Shown here: one piece after another, positions 50,471 through 61,900 of the stretch
Layout of the letters: every line of letters starts with the position of its first letter
Position numbering within the stretch: the stretch's first letter is position 1
Virus record (IMG/VR): IMGVR_UViG_3300025133_000030
Location: 62,001 to 126,000 of that record
Source: a virus
Length of the DNA stretch: 64,000 bases
Reading direction: 5' to 3' (one strand)
Program-made: the position numbers and the translations under genes
The notes under the pieces: model-generated
Told to the model about the DNA's origin: nothing
The model's database searches: none
What the model saw: only the letters and a program-made list of their open reading frames with translations

Positions 50471-51898
50471 GTGGTTAAGGTTTTGCCACAGGCATCTAGA
50501 TTTTCGGGCACCAAGCGAAAAGATAATGCGATTCTCAAGAATGTTCAAACAGACCTTGCTAGAAAGCTAGCCGAGCAGGCTCTTTTAGAGCAAAGCTTTT
50601 ATTCAAATAAATATTATTACGGGATCGTTGTCGCCCTTGAGCGAGTCAACCAGTCGACACCTAGGAACAAGACACCAGCAGACGAAGAAGCCTCAGCCGG
50701 CGGAGCTAATTTTGGTGATCTAACACCCATCGACGGTGGCGACCTAAATCATTACTCTGCAAGGATACATGTCCCTAGGGCATCCTCTGTTCCTTCTCCT
50801 AGGGCTGTTATTGAACTCGAAAAGGATCCAAAAAACAGAGACATGCATGATGCTCACATGTATCCGATAGCAAGAGGGCAAGTACCCGGAACTCTTAGTC
50901 CCGGAGACGTTGTAAAAGTCCGACTAGTTCCAGATACAGATGAATTTTTTATTATTGCTGCTTTTGAGTCTACTGGTTTGACTCCTTGTGATTTGTTAAG
51001 TGAAAATTTTGATGGAACCGAGCCGCACATCGATGCCGAAAGAGCTGAAAGCAGAGACGACACAGAACGAAAACAGGTTCCAGCGCCTGCAACATGCGAC
51101 GAGCACGTAAAGGTGGGAGATGATGAAGGCACCGCCGCAAAAGTCTGGGATTTTCGGTCCCCAATCAAAGACACTACATGGGCAAATAATAAATCTAGAT
51201 GCTTCTATTCATCTCGTGGAAAAGGTGTGACTCACTATGGTATAGACTTGGGGACTACGATGGGCGAAGAAGTCTTTGCATGCGGCTACGGGGAGATAAG
51301 GACTGTACGCCCTTATCATGTATACCAATCAGCAGTTAAAGCAGTGTATGAGTACCTGAGAAGCAGAACAGATCTGAACCCCGATGGATTTATGCCGGCA
51401 TTTAGTACCTTACTAGCTTCAGAGGGCTCGGACCCTGCCCGCGGCGCTATAACCAATAAAGTCTTTTCAGACTTCATCAAGAAACGTCTCTATCTTGAGT
51501 CCGAGCACGAGCAGATCCGGAGAAAAGTGAGTACTTATCGTGCCGGAACATTTCTTGAGATTAAACACATCGGTGCCCCTGCAAAGTTGGTTAGTCGTTA
51601 TATACATGTAGCTCCCCTAGCCGGGTTAAGTGCCGGCGACATCGTCAAAGCCGGCGACCTAATCGGCCACGTTACAAAGACTGGAATTATCAACGGCCGT
51701 CCACATGTTCATTTTGAGTTAGTAACCGACAATGATACTGTCTGGGCTCCATATGGCGTTCGACCCGGTCCGAAACAATCTGGATATAGGAAATTTGCCG
51801 TTAACCCCGGAGCGCTGATTCCCGGCCTCGAAGCATGGATTCACAATTGCCCAGAAATGACCCCCCATGGCGGCGTCACTTGGACAAACTGCAATTAG
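50471..51898 (+). CDS. Tail-associated M23 endopeptidase
   Basis: 475 residues, GTG start. Residues 1-170 look structural. The M23 domain has HYGID (His 255, Asp 259), YIHV (His 379) and HVHFE (His 412, 414), the zinc and catalytic residues. About 80 extra residues (275-357) interrupt the fold. Cleaves cell-wall peptides during entry, probably as part of the baseplate or tail tip. Confidence 0.85.
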   Translation: MVKVLPQASRFSGTKRKDNAILKNVQTDLARKLAEQALLEQSFYSNKYYYGIVVALERVNQSTPRNKTPADEEASAGGANFGDLTPIDGGDLNHYSARIHVPRASSVPSPRAVIELEKDPKNRDMHDAHMYPIARGQVPGTLSPGDVVKVRLVPDTDEFFIIAAFESTGLTPCDLLSENFDGTEPHIDAERAESRDDTERKQVPAPATCDEHVKVGDDEGTAAKVWDFRSPIKDTTWANNKSRCFYSSRGKGVTHYGIDLGTTMGEEVFACGYGEIRTVRPYHVYQSAVKAVYEYLRSRTDLNPDGFMPAFSTLLASEGSDPARGAITNKVFSDFIKKRLYLESEHEQIRRKVSTYRAGTFLEIKHIGAPAKLVSRYIHVAPLAGLSAGDIVKAGDLIGHVTKTGIINGRPHVHFELVTDNDTVWAPYGVRPGPKQSGYRKFAVNPGALIPGLEAWIHNCPEMTPHGGVTWTNCN

Positions 51899-51913
51899 CA
51901 TAAGGAAGGTACG

Positions 51914-52933
51914 ATGTCAGGAAAGAACTCTCTACAAACAAAACTACCGGTAGAATCTCGCGGCCGAAGACATAATAGTCAATATTTGACCCCGAAGCAA
52001 ATAAGGCAAAACAAGGGAAAGCCCGAAGAAGAAGCAGGCCTTTTTTGCGACATCAATAATTTTGATCCTATACCGTTATATAGAAAGGCTCCGGGCGAGA
52101 CCGTCGTCGGTTACGCAAATAACGCAATAATTGTAATAGGTCACGATCGACCTGCAGGTTTTGATAGCGGTTATGGCGGGAAGGGATTCAACGCGGCATC
52201 TGACATCTTTTTATGTGCCGGCCTAAATGGTACTGACCCAAAGGCATATTTCGACGGATCTAAAGTGGAAGTGGATAGAAGCCCCCACAATGATTCCGCT
52301 TTCATTCATATAAGTCAAATGAGCGACGTGGATGAAAATTTGGGCCTAGGAACGACGTTCTTGGGCACACCAGACGAATATATACATTCAGCAGGTAAAT
52401 CCTCTATATCCCTCAAAGCTGATCATTTAAGGATTGTAGGGAGAGAGGGCGTCGTGATTATGGGCCGCGGCACAGATTCTAGAAACTCCCAAGGTGGGGG
52501 GATAATTGGCATTCCCGGGGTTCACTTGGTCGGCAACTGGGAAAACGAGGCGATGATGGGACAACAAGAGCCGCTAGTCAAGGGAACTAAACTAGTACAG
52601 TTTTTGGAAGAGTTCATGAGCGAAATGCAAGAGTTTGTCGACACGTTTAACAAATTTCTCAATTTCCAGATGAAATTCAATGAGGCCATCGCGTCTCATA
52701 GTCACATCGGGTTTATGGGTGTCAATGTGATGCCTTCGATAAAGTTGCAGCTTCAAGGTATAGAAACACAGTTTAAATCTTTTGACGTAGCTCTCGACAC
52801 CCTGAAGGGCGACTATAGCTCGCAAGGTATGTCCTTTCAGTATCTCGGCGGCGCAGACCCTAAGACAGGAATTAAATCTGAACCCGGCCTTCTTTCTGAT
52901 CATATTTTGAGTAAACATAATACAACAAATTAA
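51914..52933 (+). CDS. Baseplate or tail-spike-like protein
   Basis: 339 residues. KSSISLKADHLRIVGREGVVIMGRG has the repeated strands of tail spikes and hub needles; QFLEEFMSEMQEFVDTFNKFLNFQMKFNEAIASHSH is a trimer-type helix followed by a His pair. Placed between the M23 lysin and the giant gene, so baseplate role is likely. AAGGAAGG precedes the ATG. Confidence 0.72.
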   Translation: MSGKNSLQTKLPVESRGRRHNSQYLTPKQIRQNKGKPEEEAGLFCDINNFDPIPLYRKAPGETVVGYANNAIIVIGHDRPAGFDSGYGGKGFNAASDIFLCAGLNGTDPKAYFDGSKVEVDRSPHNDSAFIHISQMSDVDENLGLGTTFLGTPDEYIHSAGKSSISLKADHLRIVGREGVVIMGRGTDSRNSQGGGIIGIPGVHLVGNWENEAMMGQQEPLVKGTKLVQFLEEFMSEMQEFVDTFNKFLNFQMKFNEAIASHSHIGFMGVNVMPSIKLQLQGIETQFKSFDVALDTLKGDYSSQGMSFQYLGGADPKTGIKSEPGLLSDHILSKHNTTN

Positions 52934-52968
52934 TTAATTTTCTAATTAGGTACATAAAGGCTTAAAAT

Positions 52969-55900
52969 ATGGCAAGAATACCCGGAACAGCAGTAACCCA
53001 AAGATCCCCCATGACCCAAGCTCAACGCGAGCTTGAGAATTCATACGACTGGAGAACTCTAGAAGAGCCCAAGTACGTCCCGAATGAGGCGGCATACGTC
53101 GTTAATATAAAGACTCCATACGCTTCATCTCGCGGCGGAGGTATCGGAGTTGATGAATCTCAATTAGCTGATATAAAAGCATGGGCCCGAACTCAGGCCA
53201 TAAAGAAGATCTTCGACTTTTATGATAAAAAGTGTGTATTCTTGTCTGGTGGCAACCCGGAACCGCACGATTCTTGGAGACAGAGATATCCGGGACTGGG
53301 TGAGGGCATACACGAATCTTGGAGAAACTATCTAATAGAGAGTAATCCTCCAGCCAGTGGAGAGAGATCTGTTGACGGGTTCACGTGGAATTCTAGAGAA
53401 TTAGCAGGGATTCTAGGAATTACCTTTGAAGAGATAACTATAGAAGATTATTATAATGAACCATCTTTCGGTGACCCAACTGATTGGTTCATTTCCAGTC
53501 GCCCCGGATCAACAATACAAGTTAAGGTGCTTTTTGCAGCAGACTATGTAGACGCAATTCCTCAAAATATAGAAGGGTACACTGGCTCTGGAGGCCTTTC
53601 TCGTAACGCCAAAAAAAGTCTCATAGCGAAAATGGCAACATACCCTCTCTTCGGGACACCAGAAGAGACAAGAAGAGGAAGAACAATAATAGATCCCGGC
53701 TCAGCCCGGGCAAGAGATTATTCAGACGTCAGAAGAAACGTAGGAACTCTAGATGCTGCGCTTTCAGGCGACGAAACCGCGAAAGACACTATTAGAAAAT
53801 CAGCCCAGCGAGGGTTCGAGCAAAGCAGAACAAAGAGGGAGTTCGATTATTATAATAGAAAGTTCAAACTAAAGGGTCCGTATCGCCAAGACCAAGATCC
53901 CTTTAGTGCACCAGATAATCAATCGTTTACTAGCGCTATAGCATCGGCAAGAGACCAAGGCGCTTTGGTCGGGGCGAAAGTTTTAGCTAGAGAGTTAGCA
54001 GTAAACGAAGGAAAGAATTACTTAAAATCTTCAATGAAGCAAGGTGCCAATGCTGCCTATGACAAATCTGCAAGAAAAGCCGCCGTCGCCGCAGCAAAGT
54101 CCAACAACAAGAAGGGTGAAGATTTAGCTAATATTGATAGTCCAGTCGTGACTAGGAGATATGAAACTAGAAACTTTTTGGAGAAAATTGAATTTGTAGC
54201 AAAGTCTCTAGAGGAATTTGACAAAGATGTTAAAAAATTCAGGGAGAGCGGTGGAGAAATTTACTTCTCGTTTCTTGCACCATTCGAAGGGGAAGCAGAG
54301 GAAATAAAAAGACAACAAAAAGAAGCTCAAGAGAAAATTTATTCTGATAAGAGAAAAGGTGTTTACGGTACCGGCCCTGAGCGCCATGACAAGGCAGCAC
54401 GAGCCGTCGAAAAGTCAGATGAAGAGGTAATCGCTCGTATCCATTCCCAGAGCATGCAGAAATTAAATCTAAAGAGGGAGGCAAATAGCCTAAGGCAAAT
54501 AGCGAATAGCCTTGCAGGGTTTTTATCAGACAATACGGAAGTATACAAGAAGGATCACAAGGAAAGGTGGAAAGCTGGCTCTGGCATACCCATGTCGCCG
54601 TTTAATCAGGGTTTCGCAGGGCAAGGTCCATTTTTGGATATCAATTTCCACATATTAAACAAACAAACTGAACCACTGATTGACATTGATTTCCCGACAG
54701 GCACTGCCCTGACCGCGGCTATGGATTATCATGGCCCCGGAAGACACAAGAAATTCCCAACAGCAGACGCTATAGACGAAGAATTGTCTCAATATATTGA
54801 GGAGGTGGGCATCAGTGGTCGACTCGCCAGTGTTACATATATCGACAAAGGATTTGTCGAGTATCCCTGCCTCTATAATGTCGGTGCATTCATGAAATCG
54901 GGAGGCTTCACTAACCCGGTATCTGTTGGGTATCTTTTCCAACTAGACACGATGTATGATGAGCTTATGGCACTAAACAGTTGCCGCGAGATTGGCGCTG
55001 GCATACCATCATTTCCGTTCATATTTAGATTTACGTATCCGGGACTTCAAATAAAGCCAGCAAAACCAACGGCTAAAGCTAAATTTAAGCTAGGAAGCTC
55101 TGTAAAGACTGAAGCCGAAGGTATAAAAGAAGACGCAATATATAGCAGCAAGATGGCAAAACGCGATGCTGGCGGCGCTCTCAAGGGTGCTTCGAATTAT
55201 GTAGCGCAAAAACTACCGTACGGCAACATATGCACGCTCAAGGAGCTTCATCAAAAATTCCTGAAAAAGTTCAGCCTTAGTAAAATCTTGTGTGATCTTT
55301 ACGCCTGTTTTCAGCTTCCCGGAATTCCAGACATAAGCTTGTGGCAGCCGAAGTTCTCGATGCCCAAATTTAAGAAGTCTAAAACCGGCTGGCCAAAGAT
55401 AAATCTCAAAGACGCATTGAAAGAGATGATCGTGAGGTTTCTTTGCGGATTAATTACAGAATTGATAAATGCAGTCAATTCCCCTGATTGCGATGCTTGG
55501 AAGGAATTTGCAGGAGATCTTATTGGAGGCATAATAGAGGATATAAAGGCAGAATTGAATCAGGCACTCGAAAATATAGTTCCGGGCCTAGGTCAAGCAG
55601 CTTTCGGTCTACCGGAACTAGAAAGAGAAGATGCCTGCCCAGATCTTGGAGGTGTTACTCCGACACCCAATAGATTAGGTACGCAAAACCAACAGTTACT
55701 GTCTGCTTCGTCTGTGTCCGACTTGGTTGAAAAGCTTTCTCACGCTCTCCGTCCAAGTGAATTTTGCTCTCTCTTGGCTGGCGAGCCTGACGAAATGACG
55801 TTGCAAGTAGTAAACGTCATGATAGATTCTAGATATCCCGCGCTTAGAACTATTTTTACTACAAATGACATCATAATGAGTGTTTTTTCAGCCCTTGGAT

Positions 55901-58900
55901 CAACTATTATTGGACAAGATCTGTGTCAGTTGATGTTGGGTGCTGTATCAGGACCCAGCGGCCCAGATGCTCTGTGCGATGTGGACGCATTCAGACAAAG
56001 AGTTTTAGCAAACAGAGTTTCGAAAGATGAATTAGACGAACAGGTCGAAGCCGATAAGCGCCGGCGAAATAGGCTCTACAACAAACTCAAGAGACTAGCC
56101 GATTCACAAAACATTTTATCTGGAGTCGTTCCAGACAACATCGTTGGTGGTACACCAGATTCTGACAACCCTGCTTTGGTGCCGTTGTATGTCCCGGGAA
56201 GTAGAGTCGACGCTGCTGCGGACATAGCAATAAGGACAGTCTTTAATGCAATAACAGCGCCCTATGACGTGGAAGTAAAATCATTCAAAAATCGGATGAG
56301 AGGCCCCGCGCTCGGGCAGGCATCTGCAGGCTCAGCTCCAAGCGAACCCCCAATTGATGCACTTAGATTCAGAGCTTTGATGGACAACCCAGATAGTGTT
56401 TTTTATAACCCGACTGGGATACAGCCAGATTGGTATACCGGGCAAAACTTGATGGACGATACAGAGTTGTTGTCTAGAATGTTCGAAGCATGGCAGAATT
56501 ATAACAAGACTCTGAATCCTGACCCACAAGGGGAGACGGAAGCTGTATTTGCTGAGAAACTCATCATGCTGTTGAGAGATTTTAAGTCAATAGAGCGAGT
56601 ACAAACAGAAGATAGGGTCGCCAAATTCAAACTACTTGTAGAACCAGATGAGTCTCCGGATGATGATATGGGTGTTGAAATAGAATATTCTCACAAGCCT
56701 AGTACTTTTTGTATAACAGACACATACAATTTGAAAGACACTTATTCTGTTTCTATATCTGGCGAAGGCATGCAGCATGAAATATCATTCGATGGCAGCT
56801 CAGAAGTTGATATTGAAGGAGAGGCCATAAGGGAACAGATTTCCGACTACGATATTAAAGAATTTAGAAGAGAAGATGGACTACCCATACAGCAGCAAAT
56901 ATATGCATTCTTCGCCGCCGATATTTGGTCCGAATATTTCGGCCATGGATTCAAGTTCAATAATCATAATTCTGGCTACGGTTCTCCATTTTTCTCATAC
57001 ATGGCCAGCAACCAATTTTACACTGTAATAGAATCAATTTTGCAGACAATAGCAAAAAGGATAGCAGAGTCAGATTTGATAACCAAGGACGAGTTTGGTC
57101 GATACGGCCTTGAAAATATTGATCTGAATCCTGTGTTTGATAGCGACGGTTGTCGCCTAGATGGTTTAATTTCCATAAACTCGGCGATCCAATCAGTTAA
57201 ACAGCACTTTTATGGCTTAATGGGGCAAGAAGATCAAGATTATGACCCCGGTCCATTACCGCTGTCTATGGCCTCCAAGGGTGTCACATCCATTCTTGTT
57301 AGGTTGATGATTGTTCAAGTTGTCTTAGAGGGTATTGTATCCTTTAAAGAATTTGGAATAAACACATTATATGAAGATGAGATGTTAGTCCACTATATGA
57401 TGAAACGCTTCGACACAATGCTGCAAAACTTCGATTCGCCAGCAGACTATACAGGTAATGGCGACTACAGCAATTTCTTTAAGATGTTTCAGCTTCTTTT
57501 AATTTTTTCTGAGAGGGAGCAAGTCACAACAGACGAAGTGAGCAATCTGTCTGCAGCATTGGTGACCTTATCTGCCCCTTCAACCACCATGGATGAGGAG
57601 GAATTCGAAGCTCGACATCCTGATCTTTTTAGCGAGATTGAATACCAAGCAGCACTAAAGAAATCTATAATCTCTAACAGTATGCTTGTGGCTGACTCCG
57701 TAAGGACAATAATAGGTGCAGCCACTAGAGACATCTTTCTGGCATATGCCAACAACTTAGACGTCATGGACGTTGCAGCAAGCCGTCATAAAATTGACGG
57801 CTGGGAAGATATATATGGCACCGCCGACACCGGAGGCCGCTTGGGTCATTCATCCCTCGCCGAACTCGAATATAACGACGAATTAAGACACGAAGACGGG
57901 TTTAGACGACATATCGAGCAGGTAATAGGGCCCTTTCCTTACAACCCAGAAGAGAAGAATAGGTTTTATAATCCGGACGGAACGCTAAAGGCAGGCATGG
58001 AATCTTTCACCGATGGAGGATTCGTGCTGGAAAAATTCATAAAGATCCAAGAAGTAAATTGGAACGACGAAGTATTCAGAGGGTACTCCAATGGAGTCTT
58101 GAACGCTAGAGATGAGCAAAGAGTTCTAGTTCGACATCCTGAAATCACAGAAGCTCCAGCAGGAAACTTAATCCCCGTTGAGAGCTTCAAGGAATGGGTA
58201 TTTGAGATGGTCGGCAGACCACCAACACAAAGAGGGGATGAAGATTGGTTCGGAGCCTATTTCGACTGCTCTAACACATTTTATGGTACAGCGACAGCAT
58301 GTGAGGAGAGACTTTCAGATGAAGATGGATACGGACCAAACGATGTCGGATACGATGAAACAAAAGATCTCTATGGATTAACCCCAGCATATCTTCCAAA
58401 TGGACACCATGACTTTGGCGACGACGGTAATGGCCATTACCACGAAAAAACAGATCAAAACGGAGGATCAGATAGTAATATTTTATTTACAACTGGAAAA
58501 TTGCCTATACACACAGGGGACACTTGGGGCCCAGACAATGGAATTTCCATAAGAGGTTACGCTACACCACAAGGCCGCTCAGCAACTGACACCGGCCCGA
58601 ACGCCATCGACAAGCAGATAGAAAGATATCTTCTGGATCCTGCAAGTTCCCAGAACCCATGGGTACCGCTTAGGTTTGAAAAAATAAGGTTCATGTACAC
58701 AGAGGATCAACGAACGTCGGATAAAAATCCATTCTTAAGAACGAAGCTGGATACATTCAGAAGAAGATCTCCATCACTTTCTCCATCTCGATATATCGAG
58801 GATTTCACCAATGACGGCTTATTGGGCATGTCAACAACTGAGACTGATAATTCTATTGAGCCAAAACATAATGACACTTGTGGCACAAAATATGTAATAT

Positions 58901-61900
58901 ATTTCGTTGATGCAAATGCTTTATTTGCGGATTTTCCTAGAGATTCTTGGAGAAGAAACCCCGCAACCGGAAGATATGAATTAATAGACCAAGCGTCAGC
59001 TGCGACTTTACCGAAATCACTACAAAGCTTGAACCCAATCGCACCACCAAAGTCACTAATGGCAAACAAGCTTCAAGGTGCTATGGATTATGAAAATTAC
59101 ACCGACAAGAATAAAGTAAGGCTGACTGTAGTCGATAAAGAGACTTGGACAAGTTTACATAAAATCTGGGCCGGTACAACAAGTCAGAAGCTATCAAGCG
59201 GAGCAACAGTCGAAGACCTAATAACTAGAAGTAGGAATGTGCAGGTATCACGTGATGACGTGGCATCTATAGCTGCAATCAAAGAAAGGGAAGTGTTTTG
59301 GGAAACAACATATAAGACGTGCTTATATAGTACTCCCGAGGAAGAGCACCTACACAAGGGTATAGCAAAATCGATTGGCCAAGACGTAACTGGAAAATCG
59401 ACCGTAGATGAAAAAGGCAACATGACGGGTAATAGATTTTCGATATCTGGCCGGCAAATAACTGTGAGAGCAGTTCCTCCTGAAAAAGGCGGCTCATATG
59501 CAGAGCAGCAAGCATACACATACGTATCCAGAGGGCGATACCTAGGCAAAGCCCCAGAAAGAACCGAAACATTCGGTGAAGCAGCAGAAAACTGGTGGGA
59601 TGAATATGGAGATTATGTAACAGCAGTCGGCGCGGGAATAGCAATCGGCGCTTTGGCCGCGGCCACCGGTGGCGCAGGCCTAGGTGCACTAGCTGCAGGT
59701 GTTGGCGGTGCCGGCGGTGCCGGCGGAGGTGCATTAGCTGGCGCAGCAGCAGTTGCTGGTGCCGGTGCCGTCGCTGGTGCTGCCGTCGGCGCTGCCGGCG
59801 GCGCTGTTGCGGCCGGGGTAATGGCTATTGAAGATGCTTTAGAGACCGAAGCAGGAATAACATCTACCGTCAACACTTTGCGAAGCGATGCAATTGCAAG
59901 AAGACAAGAAGGTTTTCTAAAAGAAGAGAAAAATGCCACGTCTGTATTCCAAGGAAATGGAATCCAAATGGGCGATCTTGTAACTGTTTGGGCCGACGTC
60001 GACTGGCGCGATTATCTATCGACGCAGGATTCTGGCCGAAGTCGCTTTGGTTGGTTTACTGACAACTGTTATCGTTATGGGTTCGATCGACAAATAGAAG
60101 CCAACGACCCTACTATCGAAGGGCCATGGAGTCGGAGAAACGATACCAGTTTGCCGTATTGGTATGACCGAGCAGGGGGGTGGTTTTTTACATGCGGTAC
60201 CGCAGTTAATTACGCAGTCGAGCCATATTGGACCAGTGATCCGGGCGCCCGTCACCCTGCAGATTTCCAGTCTAATTCCGACTCTCCGTTGAACGTGGCA
60301 ACTAATATGTCTGCAGACTTGCCGAATAACCTTGCACTTCGTGATTACTTGGAATCAAATAAAGCCATCGAGCGCCATATGGGGTTAGATTTTGAGTCTG
60401 GATTGAGCGTCGACGGCAACGCTCATCACACAATGTTTAAGAACTGGCCAGTCTACTCTACTGGTCGACCCGGATATCAATATGTTGGGTGGTTGAGTAG
60501 TGATATTAGAGTAAATGGCAACACGACCATCACAAATCCCGAGGACCCAATTCTTACAACAGAGATGGAAACCACACCAGCAGAAGACTCAGTGACAACG
60601 CTTAGTTCAATTATTTCAGGAAAATCCACATATATTCACTCAAGTGGGAAATCAATTAGAGACAATAACTTGTCCGCCGGATTTATAAACCTAAATGAAT
60701 CTTTGCTTACTGCAGCTGACTATAACAATTGGGCCGACGTAGTTCGGCAAGGCGGAGACCCAACACTAGTTCACACATTAGAGCAGAGCAAAATTGCACT
60801 CGAAAACGAATTGGCAGCACTGCCGGCAATTACTTTAAGGGCAAATAGTCCTGAACTATTAGAGAGGAGGGAGATAGAACAACGCATCAACGACCAGATA
60901 GCATTTATCGAATCTGTACTAGATCCAATCGGATCCTTTGGCGATATCGGAGCGTACGAGTTTCTGTCTGCAATCCACGGCCGCACCAAATGGTACGGGT
61001 CCATGCCGGTAAGATTATCGGAAAGGTCAGAATTTCTAGCCTTGGGTATTGATGCGAACGGGGTATATCTTGATCAAAACAACGACAGCAGTAAATTCAA
61101 CCCAGACGAAGAAAGACTTTCTTTTGCTTCAACGCGTGGCATGTACACAAAAAGGGAAGCAAATCCATACTTCTGGATGCCCAGTTCCATGTTCTTTTTA
61201 GGTGGACTAGGAAACCAAGGATATAGAGTAGAGAACACCTCTGAGTTCGGAGCAGAATGGCAAGCCGGCGGCGGTGCACGAGACCAGCCTTCTAATGCAG
61301 AAGCTGAAAACCCAGCTTTATGTAGAGAATATTATATACCATCTCCATTTGGCATACACCCTAACTTGGGTTATGATACTCGTGGCACTGGCGGCGTACG
61401 CTCCGGTGATCCGGTTTCATGGAATAGGCTCGGTTATAAAGACAAAATGAGCCTGCATGATATCTACCAGTCCGATTTCCCGGGATCTGACGCGAGTCTT
61501 CACAACGCCGGCTTCACCTACGCCCGGGATTCGAAAGCGCCGGCATACTACTGCGAGCCGGGACACACTTTAGGCATGGATTTCCCCGGAGAAAAAGATC
61601 CAGATGAGTTAGGTCAGAATGTTATTAGGGACTTGATGACTTATGGTATTTATAACGACGATAGTAACTTTGATGATATTATAAACTCAATCGCCAACGG
61701 TACCGGAGAAATATCGTACAGAGACTGGTGGTTCACCAGCGGTAGATTTGCCCATGAACACGATACGCAAGATTACCCCTTGCCGAGAATCACCCGAGAG
61801 GAAGGCGAATCCGATGATGAATTCGAACGAAGAAAAACCTCAGAGCAAACTGCATGGAGATCCGCCCGAAACGCCGACATTAAAAAATGGTTCAGTTCTG

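Noticed and set aside
59279-59939. - strand frames rich in Pro, Ala and His
   Set aside because: Antisense of the Gly/Ala-coding segment of the giant gene; composition explained by GC-rich codons.
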